DNA of 64,000 nt from Anomaloglossus baeobatrachus. Its lineage: Eukaryota; Chordata; Amphibia; Anura; Aromobatidae. The notes under the pieces were generated by a model. That model was not told the origin of the DNA, made no database searches, and saw only the letters and a list, made by a program, of their open reading frames with translations. The DNA is taken from positions 685,099,637 to 685,163,636 of the forward strand of contig NC_134354.1 in assembly GCF_048569485.1 (NCBI RefSeq), written 5' to 3'. How positions within the stretch are numbered: the first letter of the stretch is position 1; each line of letters begins with the position of its first letter. The position numbers were made by a program, and so were the translations under genes. This document shows positions 23,283 to 35,178 of this stretch, in pieces.

Positions 23283-23544
23283 ATAATTAATAATTTTATT
23301 CATTTATATAGCGCTATTAATTCCATAGCACTTTACATACATTGGCAACACTGTCCCCATTGGGGCTCACAATCTAGAGTCCCTATCTGTATGTCTTTGG
23401 AATGTGGGAGGAAACCGGAGTACCCGGAGGAAACCCACGCAAACACGGGGAGAACATACAAACTCCTTGCAGATGGTGTCCTTGGTGGGATTTGAACCCA
23501 GGACCCCAGCGCTGCAAGACTGCAGTGCTAGCCACTGAGCCACC
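23283..23544 (-). repeat. tRNA-derived SINE, full-length
   Basis: Reading the minus strand, the element starts with an A-box-like GGTGGCTCAGTGGCTAGCA, then a B-box-like GGTTCAAATCC, a middle part with 'gtgggtttcctccggg' type sequence and a 3' end with 'agcgctatataaatga' and an AT-rich tail. These are RNA polymerase III promoter boxes of a tRNA-derived SINE. It sits inside a unit of the 45-bp array. A short frame across it has no function. Confidence 0.9.
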
Positions 23545-23933
23545 AGATATCTGCACATACAGCCAATCTAGTGCCTAACAATATCTCCAGATATCTGCCC
23601 ATACATCCAATCTAGTGCCTAACAATGCCTCCAGATATCTGCCCGTACATCCAATCTAGTACCTAACAATGCCTCCAGATATCTGCACATATATCCAATC
23701 TAGTGCCTAACAATGTCTCCAGATATATGCACATACATCTAATCTAGTGCCTAGCAATGCCTCCAGATATCTGCACATATATCCAATCTAGTGCCTAACA
23801 ATGTCTCCAGATATCTGCATATACATCCAATCTAGTGCCTAGCAATGCCTCCAGATATCTGCACATATATCCAATCTAGTGTCTAACAATGTCTCCAGAT
23901 ATCTGCAGATATATACAATCTAAAGCTGGTGTC

Positions 23934-24334
23934 ACACATAACGACAACGACGTCGCTGCAATGTCACCATATTCTGTGATGTTGCAGCGACCTCAACAGC
24001 GACGTCGCTGTGTGTGACACATAACAACGATCAGACCCCTGCTGCGAAATCGTTGCTCGCTCCTGAATGCTCGAAGTCATTTTTTGATCGCTGCTATCCC
24101 GCTGTGCCATGCTGATAAGCTGATAATCCTTGTGTTTGACACCGCAGCAGCGACGCTACGCTACGTCTGAAACCACACAACGACCGTCGACGTCGCTATG
24201 ATCGCTGCTCCGTCGCTGCTTTTTCTAACATGTTTGACAGCTTACTAACGATCATCGATGGTCGCTGCTACGTCACAGAATATGGTGACGTTGCAGCGAC
24301 GTCGTTGTCGTCGTCGTTATGTGTGACCCCAGCT
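23934..24334. mobile_element. MITE with TAA target duplication inside the 45-bp array
   Basis: Ends AGCTGGTGTCACACATAACG and the complement are flanked by TAA at 23931-23933 and 24335-24337. Removing it restores 'caatctaatgcctaac', an intact array unit. The interior is CpG-rich with repeated CGACG motifs and no coding capacity. It is related by its ends and by 'gcagcgacgtcg' motifs to the elements at 43094 and 48910. Confidence 0.88.
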
Positions 24335-24830
24335 TAATGCCTAACAATACCTCCAGATATATCCAAATACAGCCAATCTAGTGCCTAACAATGCCTCCAG
24401 ATATCTGCAAATACAGCCAATCTAGTGCTTAACAATGCCTTCAGATATCTGCACTTATAGCCAATCTAGTGTATAATAATGCCTCTAGATATTTGCCCAT
24501 ACAGCCAATCTAGTGTCTAACAATGTCTGCAGATAACTGTCCATACATCCAGTCTAGTGCCTAACAATATCTCCAGATATCTGCCCATACATCCAATCTA
24601 GTGCCTAACAATGCCTCCAGATATCTGCACATACATCCAATCTAGTGCCTAACAATGCCTCCAGATATCTGCCCGTGCATCCAATCTAGTACCTAACAAT
24701 GCCTCCAGATATCTGCACATATATCCAATCTAGTGCCTAACAATGTCTCCAGATATCTGCACACACAGCCAATCTAGTGCCTAACAATGCCTCCAGATAC
24801 CTGCACATACATCCAATTTAGTGATTTGGT

Positions 24831-25487
24831 CCCTTAGCAATAGTCATTTTTTTAGATGGTAGAATCAAGTAGAATCAAGCCAATTGGAGATTCACAATAA
24901 GTCGCTCACATTTTAGAACATTTTCAGAGAATTGCTGATTATTCCTATCATACATGAGGCATACTGATTAGCACTGGGGACAGTCGTTCTCAGGCAGAGG
25001 TCCCAGTGATCACTGACATGAGACTGTTCTTTAGCACCAGTAGGATCTTTACAGCTCTGCGTTGCTAGTCAATAGATGGCGCTCAATGCACAATGCAGGG
25101 TCTCACTGTTCACTGCATCTGTAAGTATAGTGTGTAGGGGGAGGGGTTAACCCTTCCTCTGAATTTCAGGATGGTAACCAATTGCATTCTAGGACCGGAA
25201 GATAACCTGCAATCCACCCCAGCACATTACATTCAGCGTTATACAACTGCGGGTACTGTGCGATATCACACAAGCTGTTACCTTGCTATGCAGCATCCCA
25301 AGGTATCTACTGCGGAACAGTGAGAATGGGCCATGTAAATCCCCATGTTATCTACACAGACCGATTCCTGAACATAGCGACGCAGCTCATGATTTGTATT
25401 GCAAGGTGCATCATCTCATTTACTATGTAATAAGCACCAGATGTATTCTGCAATGTATGGGTATAAGGAACCTGAAGACCTACGCCA
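24831..25487. other. Unassigned sequence
   Basis: No gene or mobile element end is recognised. A TAGATGGCGCTC string lies near 25073. Confidence 0.4.
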
Positions 25488-25712
25488 TGCGACAAGCCTA
25501 CAACCCGCAGTAACCGTCGGTCCACCACCAGCTCTGCCCTCACCTACTGTACCCTCACCCATCCCCGGTAGACTGCGAGCCCTCACGGGAAGGGTCCTCT
25601 CTATTCCTGTACCTGTCTGTGCCTTGTATTCTTCATGATTATTGTACTTGTCCATGCATTCACATGTAAAGCGCCATGGAATAAATGGCACTATAGTAAT
25701 AGATAATAATAT
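25488..25712 (+). repeat. S2 retroposon, second copy
   Basis: It shares with 9869-10133 the ordered blocks 'tacaaccc', 'gactgcgagccctc', 'attattgtacttgtcc' and 'taaagcgccatggaat', ending in an ataata tail. The short frames across it are not genes. Confidence 0.75.
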
Positions 25713-26272
25713 TTGCAAAATAGGTTCCCACACACCTGCCATATTTCCTTTTCGGACAGCGACACGTTACTGCTGCAGTCTTCTATGTCCGATAAATTAA
25801 TGAATGTTACTTGGTGAGTGTATTCCAATGTATCACAATCATAACTCATAAGGCATTTGCCATTTCTTTCACTATGATGGAAATTTTATAACATTTGCAT
25901 CAGTTTCACATAACAGGCAGCAAGACAAAAGTTTATATATAAAGTATACGGGATACATACATACTGTACATATATATCCCGGATGTGTTTGGAGCGTAGG
26001 AGGCGTTCGGAAAAAACTGCAAAGAAACAAACAAGCAAGCATGATGTTACCCTGGCTGATATCAAACTGGTAGTAAAATATAATAAAATGTAATGCGGGT
26101 ATGTCTATGTTATGAGCACTGAATAATAAACACACACAGAATATAGCCAGTGTAAATGCCCCATAAAACAGCATTTTATTCTGATGTTCCATTATATGAA
26201 TATTGCAGACACAACAAAACAAGTCACATTTTTCTAAAAAGCCTTGAAATCACAAACCCTAGAAGTTCATTA
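25713..26272. other. Unassigned sequence
   Basis: No gene or repeat is recognised. Confidence 0.4.
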
Positions 26273-26417
26273 AAAGGATTTTTTCATTTTACAAAATTGT
26301 AGAGGCCTTTTCATTCTCAGGAACAGTAGCAGTCCCCGAATTAGACTACGACCGATCACAAGGGAGTGGTATATGCTAGAAGTAAGCCACCACTTTATGA
26401 GGTGAGAATACCCGTTT
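26273..26417. mobile_element. Short fold-back element
   Basis: AAGGATTTTTTCATTTTAC at the left and the partly matching complement of GAGGTGAGAATACCCGTTT at the right form imperfect inverted ends with TTAA-like flanks. Too decayed to place in a family. Confidence 0.45.
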
Positions 26418-26602
26418 AAAAGACTCTGCAAAAGTTCAAAAAGGGTGGGTGAGCCCATCCATTAGGTTTTATTGGTCCAAAGGAGACGCACGGATCATCC
26501 AGAGCAGCTCCAGTACAGGCAAAGTGGGAAAGATGATCCAGCGTAAAAGACATCCTATAAAAGACATCCACAAGATAAATATGGCCATAGGTAGAATTAT
26601 TA

Positions 26603-26873
26603 AAGGATTATTTAGAAGTCTGCAATCTATCCCCTATCCAAAGAAGGGGGAACATCTTACCGATTGCTGGGTGTCTGACTGCTGGTCCCCCCGCAATCCC
26701 AAGAACGGGGCTCTGGCACCCGGGAACTGGGCTCCACAGAGCCCGGTCTTGAATGGAGTGAGGGTGCTCATACTCAACCTTTGCTCCATCCATTGTCTAT
26801 GGGACTGTTGAAGAAAGCATTCTCAGGATTGCTGGGGGTCCAGTAGTCTTACTAACTTGGGAGTAACCCTTTA
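26603..26873. mobile_element. Fold-back element
   Basis: The left end AAAGGATTATTTAGAAGTC and the right end 'gagtaacccttta' are imperfectly inverted. The interior has two inverted 'caatccc(a)agaa' / 'tctcaggattgctgggg' type arms and an internal 'ccattgtctatggg' segment typical of such elements. No coding capacity. Confidence 0.5.
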
Positions 26874-26874
26874 C

Positions 26875-29038
26875 GTTTATATTATGAATATAATAGGATA
26901 TAACTATCCATTTATTTCACAGAGACCCTTTTTCTTACAAAAGTAAAAACAGTGATCTGTGTCGAACTGAAGTATCGGGATCCTTCAGAGGATTCTGGGC
27001 ACCACCTCCCTGGTATACAGAACATGTGCACCTTCAAGTTTAGCTGCAAATTATGTTGCTATTCTGCAGATACAAGTTCTGCCATCGGTCAGGACTAAGC
27101 CTGGAATATCCTGCTGACCCTGTCCCACCCTGATAAACCATCTAGGGCTAGCTGCAGGAATTGGGAACCTCTCTTAATTCATACATAGATTAACATACAT
27201 GTGCGAAATGTCATGTTACATTTTATTAGGCAGTGAACACAGTACTAAGAAAAAACAAGAGGTGTCCAATGCTTATTACCAAAGGAATAATGTCGTTCTT
27301 CCCAAGAAATGTTTCCAGTTAGTTTACGTGTAGAACTACATGATACATGGATGAGTTACAGCTCTTGAAGTCTACAGATTCAGCGTACAGTTGTTTCTAC
27401 ATGGCTAAAACAATTAAGCGCAGTGTTCTTTCTTAATTCTGCCATGATAGTTATTTTTAGGGGCAGGCGGTGATATTTGTACTGTACAAAATGGAGGTGC
27501 GCATGCGTGACCCCTTCTGCATTCATTCTCTTGGACATTACTGGAAAAGGCCATGGGTAATTTTAGCAAACCCAAAGACAATGAATTAAGCAAAAGCTGT
27601 GCCTGTGTACCACCCGTTCCTTATAGGACGGGGCTGCAGAGTCCCATTCTCAAGGTTTCAAAGACCCAATCTTGGGATCACTGGGAGCTCCAGCAAATGG
27701 ACCACGACTGATCCTTAAGTTATCCCCTATTGTATAATGAGAGCATAACTTGATTTTTGTAGATAACACAGTAATCAGTAACAATTTTAATAAATCAACA
27801 TTCGCTTCATTAATTATAATGGAACCAATGAAGTATCACCTTTGGAATTCTGTATGTGCCAATATCTCACAACAACTCATAGATCATCTGTATTATAGTT
27901 ACAACACAATCTATTTATTTAGCACTCATGGACCTTTCATGAAAATTGATGTTTGCAAAAACTGTGATTAGGATGTGCATCCTCAGCAATCTAGACATTG
28001 GAGTAGACGCATACACTCACAAGTTATATGGACGGGTCAGATCAGGAGTGTTAGAATTGAGTCTATCTGCTAAATCGAAAGCAAGCAAATAACTACTGGC
28101 CTCCATTCCTCAAGACCTGTTTATGATGGCCTCTAGGTCTCCACAACTGACAATGGTGGGGTCACATACAGACATGCCATCTAACCCTGCTATCACAACA
28201 TAAACATGTTATCTGCTAGGGCAGACTCAGCTGGTGCAGAAGTCTTGAGTAGATATCAAGGATTGATGGATAGATTGGTCTTCTGTTTCTACGTTGGCAC
28301 CAAACTCTCATTATACATGAAAACAGCAGGAAAAATGAATTCTGCAACTTCTAAAGTATAAAAGAGAATTTCTCACAACAGTTTGGATCCTACAGTGACA
28401 AATATAAATATCTATTTTTTTATGGAAGTTTTCAACCAGTTTTCCTAAAGACTTGAATGGAATGGCAAAGATGCAGAGATCTGAAATGTGTGGGGGGTGG
28501 AAAAGTTGAGTGACAGGGTAAGTGATACTGAGATACTGTCCTCAACAACACATTTAAGAGAGTTGGGGATTGTGAGATTCAAGTTTGCCTGATAATATAT
28601 ATTAAAACAACTTTTCACACTTGTTTCGGTGGTCTTCCTTCTGTCCATGGGGGCACTTATAAACACCCAAAGCTTGATTAACTTAAGACAAAATATTTAT
28701 TTAGTTACCAATGGAATAGGTCGTAGATTTTAAAAAAAATGTATAAAACTTCGTTTGTTTTTAAAAGCAGTATACATTTATATCTTCTGAAATGCATAGG
28801 AAACTCTCAGAAAAAGGGGAGACCTCCCAGATGAGTTGGAGAGTCTTTCAGTGCCCCAGAAGCCTCCCCCAACCTTTTGCCTCCAAGTGTAATATTTTGT
28901 GTGTGTCACACAAGTAAACTGTGCCATCCTACTCAGCCCAGGCATCCAGACACACATTCATAGAGATGAACAGGCTTTCTACCAATCACTTAACCACTTC
29001 TTATTTCATCTGATGGCTAAGATGTCAAAATATTAGTG
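26875..29038. other. Unassigned intergenic sequence
   Basis: About 2.2 kb without a recognised gene, tandem array or complete mobile element. A piece near 27600-27750 resembles one arm of a fold-back element. The few short frames show no motif. Confidence 0.4.
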
Positions 29039-29040
29039 TA

Positions 29041-29165
29041 CAGTGATGCCTCGGTTTTCGTTGATAATCCGTCTGAATACAATCAATGAAAACCGAAACC
29101 GACTAAAACCGAAGCAATTATTTCCATAGGAATCAATGTAAATCCAATTAATTTGTTTTAGACAC
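29041..29165. mobile_element. TA-flanked DNA transposon end fragment
   Basis: CAGTGATGCCTCGGTTTTCG after a TA (29039-29040) resembles mariner/pogo-type ends known in vertebrates, followed by 'aaccgaagcaattattt' and 'caatgtaaatcc'. The other end is absent. Confidence 0.5.
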
Positions 29166-29821
29166 TCTTGCTAGCAATGTCACTGCCAGGGTTAGGTACA
29201 TTAAAATGAGGGTTTGGGACACCGGATTAAGGGTTTCTAGAGGCTCCAGTAGCACTCCCCATGTATAAGTCACTGTATTTTCCCTAGTTGCAGATTGCTA
29301 TGTGGATTGCAGCATGCCACAATTTTTTTTGTCTCTGAATCTGTAAAAGAAAAATATTCAGTTAATTTGGAAAATGAAGGCCACAGAGCTTTGGATTTCT
29401 GTGGGGACCATATTAGGAATGGTGCGTGGGGCCTTATAATAACTGTTGCCCCTTTTTGATGTAATCATGGAAAAGACAAGGCAGGAAAAATCTATCTTCT
29501 ACAGCTTATTTAATATCTACAACCAAACTTTAGACCAGTCTTGTCAGTCTCAAATGGATACGCTTATTCTTCTTAGTTAAGGATGGATCAGTGGCTTCTT
29601 AGTACTGTGCATTTGCTTTATATACTGGGAAATCTCCTAGCAAATAAGATCAATATATCCATAGTCCGGGCCAATTTACCCTATGGAAGAGGAGATATAC
29701 CTTTTTTTCTTCTATATGGATTATGCTAGTCTGCTACACTATTAATTTTTACAATGGCATCCACTAAGGTATTGGATTTCTTTCCTTTAGTCTTGTGATG
29801 TTATGCATTGTGAAAATAGCC
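29166..29821. other. Unassigned sequence
   Basis: No gene or repeat structure recognised. Confidence 0.4.
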
Positions 29822-29824
29822 TTA

Positions 29825-30403
29825 GGGGCACTTTGCACACTACAACATCGCAGGTGCGATGTCGGTGGGGTCAAATTGAAAGTGACGCACATCCGGCGTC
29901 GCAGGCGAAATCGTAGTGTGTAAAGCCTTTTTGATACGATTAACAAGCGCGTAATCGTAATCATCGGTGTAGCGTCTGTCATTTCCATAATTTGGAAATG
30001 ACCGATGTTACGATGTTGTTCCTCGTTCCTGCGGCAGCATACATCGCTGTGTATGAAGCCGCAGGAGCGAGGAACATCTCCTACCTGTGTCCTGCGGCTC
30101 ACGCCAGCTATGAGGAAGGAAGGAGGTGGGCGGGATGTTTACGTCCCGCTCATCTCCGCCCCTCCGCTTCTATTGGCCGCCTGCCGTGTGACGTCGCTAT
30201 GACGCCGCACGACCCGCCCCCTTAATAAGGAGGTCGCCGGCCAAAGCGACGTTGCAGGGCAGGTGAGTGCATGTGAAGCTGCCGTAGCGATAATGTTCGC
30301 TACCCCAGCTATCACTAGATATCGCAGCTGCGACGGGGGCTGGGACTATCGAGCTCGGCATCGCAAGCATCGGCTTGCGATGTCGTAGTTTGCAAAGTGC
30401 CCC
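29825..30403. mobile_element. MITE with TTA target duplication
   Basis: Ends GGGGCACTTTGCACACTAC and the complement of GTAGTTTGCAAAGTGCCCC are flanked by TTA at 29822-29824 and 30404-30406. The interior is GC-rich; one segment (about 30115-30180) closely resembles one in the element at 2715-3266 ('gggcgggatgtt' and 'cattggccgcc' type motifs). PIF/Harbinger-like, non-coding. Confidence 0.85.
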
Positions 30404-30406
30404 TTA

Positions 30407-31320
30407 GTCTGGTCTGATCTTTTATGCCTGAGCTGGACACAAGTGATGCAAAGTTGGGCACTGGACCAGCATCCATGGCTGCATCAGAAAATGCTAAGGG
30501 GGCTATTAGGGGCTAATACATCAAAATGTTTGTGTCACAAGACTTTTACATTTTTCAGACTTTTGTTTTCACGCCAGTCCTCGGGCGCTCCACCAAAATG
30601 AATGGAGCATGGGTGTGGCAGTGCCCACCAGTCTAATTCATGACCAGAGATGGCATACCTTACCACAGGAAGGTTATACAAGTCACTGACTGGAGGAATA
30701 TTTCTGGTGAGGCACACGCCACTTGTAAAATGCGCCGGATTCATTTTAAGTGGCATGCGCCTCTTAATCAGGCTCCTCTTACTCCAATCTCACCCCTTCG
30801 TTAAGACTGGCGTGTACTAGGCGAGTCTCAATGAATCGGACTCATAGTGTTCTGACATCGAGCCCTAAAACCAAACCATTGCAATAAATTATGTTCTGGA
30901 TGAGTGGGAATAATACCACACAACTATGGGATCAGCTCCCACATCAGTTGCCATTACATGAATTTGTACTATACTGGTGGTGGTGGGGAGGCTGGATAGC
31001 TGGCTAATTGGAAACAAAGTCTTACTGTAATGTCTACAGAAAAAGTATTAAAAGAATTATACTATATAACGGTCTAAAGCTAAATTTGAAATGCTATTAC
31101 CAGACGTTCTCGCTCTTTAGGCCAAGACTCCATGTAGGCATATCGCCAAGATCTCAGTGCAGAGCCATATATGATGGTCCCATTGTCGCTTGTAGACGGG
31201 ATCGTGGTTTTCTTAAAACGTTGAGACAAAACTCGCCTTAAGTCTGTAAAGAACACTCACAAACGTTTCTCCACTGATCTAAAGGCATGGAAATTGTATA
31301 AGTACCAAATTACAGTTCCA
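30407..31320. other. Unassigned sequence
   Basis: No gene is recognised. A segment near 30850-30990 and another near 31110-31250 look like old repeat remains, but their ends cannot be fixed. Confidence 0.35.
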
Positions 31321-31322
31321 GT

Positions 31323-32095
31323 CTACATGGTAATGGGGAAGGAGACAGTAGGTTGGGAGTTGCAGCAGCTCTGGTGATGAGGTGGCAGCGGAGTCATTGT
31401 AGGCTGTAAGCTTTCTAGAAGAGATGGGGTTTTAAGTTTTATCTGAGGGTTCCGAATGTTGGCGACAACTGGATGTGTTGCGGCACAGAATTCCATAGGA
31501 TTAAGGAAAAAAGTCCTGGAGGTCATTGGTTAAGGAAAATTTGAGAGTGTAAAAGAGGAAGTCGGGAGGACCGGAGATCACATGTAGGAAGATATCGGGA
31601 GATTAGTTTGGAGATGAATGGAGGAAACAAATTATGGTCGGCTTTGTAGGTCAATGTTTGTAGTTTATGCTGTATTGGTTTGGAAATTGAAAGCCAATGA
31701 AGAGATTTGTAGAGCAGAGGCAGCGTCGGAGTAGTGTGGAGAGAGGTGGCTAAATTGGGCAGCAGAGTTAAGGACAGACTGAAGAAGTGTGAGAGTGTTA
31801 AGGCCCTGTCACACACAGAGATAAATCTGCGGCAGATCTGTGGTTGCAGTGAAATTGTGGACAATCAGTGCCAGGTTTGTGGCTGTGTACAAATGGAACA
31901 ATATGTCCATGATTTCACTGAAAGCACAGATCTGCCAAAGATTTATCTCTGTGTGTAACAGGACCTTTAGTCAGGAAGCCACAGAAGAGGATATTGCAGT
32001 AGTCAAGGTGGGAGATGATTAAGGGTTGAGGACGGGACGAATTCTGGAAATATTGAAATATTATTGAGTTGGAGGTGGTGAGGGCTTGGATATGT
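31323..32095 (-). mobile_element. Non-LTR retrotransposon (L2/CR1/Rex-like) RT fragment
   Basis: On the minus strand the right part reads ISRIRPVLNP and IISHLDYCNILFCGFL, which match the conserved C-terminal RT region of CR1/L2-type LINEs (usual form 'SRLDYCN'). The left part continues with LLYKSLHWLSISKPIQHKL and LISRYLPTCDLRSSRLPLL, the segment that follows in such elements. The two parts are separated only by a 166-bp MITE at 31801-31966. The 5' and 3' ends of the LINE are absent and the frame has stops. Confidence 0.8.
31801..31966. mobile_element. Small MITE with TTA duplication inside the LINE fragment
   Basis: The 166-bp hairpin begins AGGCCCTGTCACACACAG and ends with the near complement, flanked by TTA at 31798-31800 and 31967-31969. 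Both arms contain AGATAAATCT or its complement and 'cagatctg'. It is one of the shortest complete members of the TTA group. Confidence 0.88.
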
Positions 32096-32212
32096 GGTGA
32101 ATTACACCACTAATGTACAGCACATGTGGACATCTGCTGAACTCTAGGGAGACTCGCGGTTATAACATGACTGTGCCATATAGTGCAAGTACTGTTCATA
32201 GATTGTAAGTAG

Positions 32213-32475
32213 TAATGAGGGAGCCCTAAAATGCTCAAGTGCTCGTTACTTGAATCGAGCAGGTCGGATGGCCTTGATTCAAGTAGAGAGTATAATGAAA
32301 GTCAATGGGAAACTCAAACATTTTTCTGGCAGACTCTCCTAGGAGGTCTGGGGAAGAGGGGGCAGGAAAATTGCTGAAATAGATAGAAACAACCCTCAAG
32401 TGGAATGGGAACAGCATGAGGAAGATGCCTGGATGCATCTCTGACTTCCAGGTCGCTGCTGAGAACAATGTTATC
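32213..32475. repeat. Partial fold-back repeat
   Basis: The motifs 'gctcaagtgctcgttact', 'gaatcgagca' and 'agagtataatgaaagtcaat' recur in the better preserved element at 39561-39826. Only about one arm is recognisable here. Confidence 0.5.
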
Positions 32476-33739
32476 AGAGTATTATGCCACTTTTACGGTG
32501 ACAAAAGAAACACACAACACTTAAGATAAAATGGACTTTACAGGAAAAAATATAGGGAAACATTCTTTCCTGTATAATATGTATATAAGGCAACTGAAAA
32601 AGGGACAAAAAAAATGCCTCCTCCACTACTTAGGCTATGTTCAAAAGTAGCGTATTTACACTTTCTCATTTGTTTCGATATTTGAAAAACGCTGCAACAA
32701 GATTGAAAGAATTGACATGCTGCTTATTTAAAAAACGCAGTAGTTTTCAATTTTAGTCAGGAAAACAAAAGAATTGTGTGCATTGATTTATGAAATCTCC
32801 AACTTTGTTAGTACTGTAAAAATCAGCTTTTCATTTGCATAAAGCTCATGAAAAAAATGCAGCAAAAACAATGTATGAACATAGTATTATTAGCCGGGAC
32901 ATCTCTCATCGTACTTCACCGTATTTATTTAAAGGAGGGAGTGCAATACACCCTGAAAGACTCGCAGAGAATAGCCTCAGAATAAAATTGTGGACAATTT
33001 AAAAAAAAAGAGTGGGACCTCTACAGTGGTGAAGCCTGCAATTGTTTAGTGTTTGGGCCTGTGAGTCAATGGCTGCGTATTTCCATTCGTATTGCGCTCC
33101 AAGGCCTGGAGTAGAGACATCCACATACTCCTTATGGGACAGAGAATTGGACGTGGTTGCTAATGGTGCCTACGAACGTGCAACCACTGATGCAGTATGG
33201 AAGGCATCCGCGCCTGCATCCGGAACAGGGGAAAAGACAGTGGTGTCACCCACAGACCCTAATTGTGGACCTAGGCGTTCGGTTCATCTCGTCAGGTGTT
33301 TTGATGACATGTGCATGAGCATGCTGGTGGTCCAGCCCATAATGGTCAGGCCCCTGCTGATCACAACTAGCAAATGACTGTTTTTTGTATTATTCGCACT
33401 TCTTTTACAAAAAAATGCGTGAGACTTGGGAACACTGAACCCTTAGCGTGGGAACTTTCCACGTCTGTGCTATAGGGAACAGTATAATGCCTAGTCCCTC
33501 TGGCCATCCCACTGCCTGCTCATTCCATACTGTGGTCCCTCACCCTTATCACTGCTGCCTTTGATCACCATGCCACCTTCACAGGTTGGGTCTGTGCCTT
33601 CATTGTTTACCACCTCATCTTCCACTTCCGTACTCTGGCCCCCTCCTGACTTGTTGACTTAACATGACTTATTGGCAACTGTGTCTCATCATCATCCACC
33701 TCTGGCCAGCACTTCAAAGGTAAACTTTTTTCTTCATAA
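32476..33739. other. Unassigned sequence
   Basis: An element-like start with 'ttaggctatgttc' is seen near 32630. The 33040-33380 segment has a 111-codon open frame that matches nothing I know and may be decayed transposon sequence. No gene is supported. Confidence 0.35.
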
Positions 33740-34190
33740 TAATATTGTCCAGCACACAAAGTTGTAATGCACAAATACACGAGAGCACACCGCTCTGCTG
33801 TATATACCGTACAGAGATCTGCTGCGCACACACACATGAGAAAACAGACCACTCTGATGCATATACTGTACAGCACAAACTGCTCTGCTGCACACACCAC
33901 TCTGATGCATATACTGTACAGCACAAACTGCTCTGCTGCACACACATGAGAACTTACACCACTCTGCTGCATATACCATGCAGTGCTCTGCTGCACACAC
34001 CACTCTGCTGCATATACTGTACAGCACAAAAAGCTCTGCTGCACATCAGAAAACTCACACCGCTCTGCTGCACACGCACCATACTGTACAGCACAAACAG
34101 CTCTGCTGTATACACAGGAGAGAACACACAACGCTCTGCTGCATATACCGTGCAGTACACACAATCCTGCCGCACACAAGCCGGAGACCA
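33740..34190. repeat. Degenerate 48-bp minisatellite
   Basis: Units contain 'cactctgatgcatatactg', 'tacagcacaaactgctctg' and 'ctgcacacac'. The clearest pair of units is exactly 48 bases apart (33851 and 33899). Open frames of about 200 codons on both strands run through it because the period is a multiple of three; their Cys- and His-rich products are not credible proteins. Confidence 0.85.
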
Positions 34191-34199
34191 TACCACACA

Positions 34200-34660
34200 C
34201 ACCACTCTAGGACATGCAGGCGCCAACCACGCCTTCGCTACAGTGAATACTCTTCAGACCAATAACAATGCGCTGACGTGTCACGTGTCCCAACACTACA
34301 CGCAAGCACCGCCCTGCGTAAGGCACCTCCCCACATGTGACTGGCACGTATTGATGATGTCATCGAAGGTCCTGTATTCCAAAAAGGATTGCGTGACTTC
34401 CTGAGGTAAATGTCCATGCGGCGCGCTGTGCTGTTCGCAGTGAGGGTGCGGGTGTGTATGGGGCGGCTGTGCGCTCAGTGCTGTATACTGCTTCTGTACG
34501 GGCACAGCTCACACAGCTCTCTGTGCGGTGCAGCCGCTTCTATCTAGTGTTTGGCCGCAGTGCATTGTGGGAGGCGGCGAGGATGTTTGAGTTAACCGGA
34601 TGTAGACGGAGAAACGAGACGGCGATGTCACGTGTGCAAGATCCGTCTCCTGACAATGAC
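34200..34660 (+). promoter_or_regulatory. CpG-rich promoter-like block
   Basis: Some 35 CpG dinucleotides lie in about 460 bases without an inverted-repeat structure. The block contains a CAAT-type GACCAAT (34257-34263), a CRE-like TGACGT (34274), an E-box-like CACGTG, the sequence GCATTGTGGGAGGCGGC near 34562 (similar to the ZNF143/initiator-type element of housekeeping promoters) and a possible splice donor CCTGAG/GTAAAT near 34404. It could be a promoter with a non-coding first exon. SMUG1, on the same strand 13 kb downstream, is the nearest recognised gene, but the link is inference. Confidence 0.4.
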
Positions 34661-35178
34661 CCTCATAGTCCAGATTTTTTTTTTTTTTTTTTACAAAATT
34701 TCCCCTGAACACTGATGACATTGCAGCCAGCACGACTTGTTTCCAGCTACAGAAAAAGTCATTTAGGAATCCCTCGTATCATACACAGAGGAGTGGTTAA
34801 CTCCTTCTGCTCAATACAACAAGCTGTGCATCCATGTAAGGGGGTTAGATCTGCAGAACACAGGCTCTGACCACCTCAGCTGCTGCAGAACCTCCTTTTG
34901 AAGACTATGGAGAGCTCCCTGTTCATATCCGATTGCTCTCATGCTCTTTGTTACATGCTGCAGAGCCCATGCGGTGTGTGCTGTTCTGCAGACGCGTGCT
35001 GTATGGGCTGTGTCAGGCATTGTTCACACATCACAGTTTTGCCATGAAAAAAATGCAGAGTTTTACAGCAAAGTGATAGAGATTCCTGCTCTCTCGCTGC
35101 TCACCGCACTTTACCTGGCAGATTTGGAGCACATTGTACTTCAATGCTTACATTTTTGCTGCCTGTTTCTCACATTTA
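34661..35178. other. Unassigned sequence
   Basis: It includes a poly-T run at 34676-34692. No gene or element end is recognised. Confidence 0.4.

Larger units (their letters stand above)
23080..24830. repeat. 45-bp satellite-like array with two insertions
   Basis: The unit, about 45 bp, contains 'ccaatctagtgcctaac', 'aatgcctccagatatctgc' and 'acatacat'. Without the SINE at 23283-23544 and the MITE at 23934-24334 it amounts to some 24 copies. Units on both sides of each insertion are in register, so the array predates both. Confidence 0.93.

Noticed and set aside
23283-23544. Possible tRNA gene from A- and B-box-like sequences
   Set aside because: The boxes belong to a SINE with a non-tRNA body and AT tail; a cloverleaf with acceptor stem cannot be drawn. 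The same holds at 62027-62262.
23080-24830. Possible CRISPR-like array of regular repeats
   Set aside because: Whole units are repeated with no unique spacers between conserved repeats, the organism is an animal, and no cas genes are present. It is a satellite-type array.
33042-33377. 111-codon + strand frame as a host gene
   Set aside because: No recognisable domain or splice context, and it lies in sequence that looks like decayed repeat DNA.
33607-34404. Cys-rich frames of about 200 codons on both strands
   Set aside because: They come from a degenerate 48-bp minisatellite; opposite-strand openness is expected for a period that is a multiple of three.
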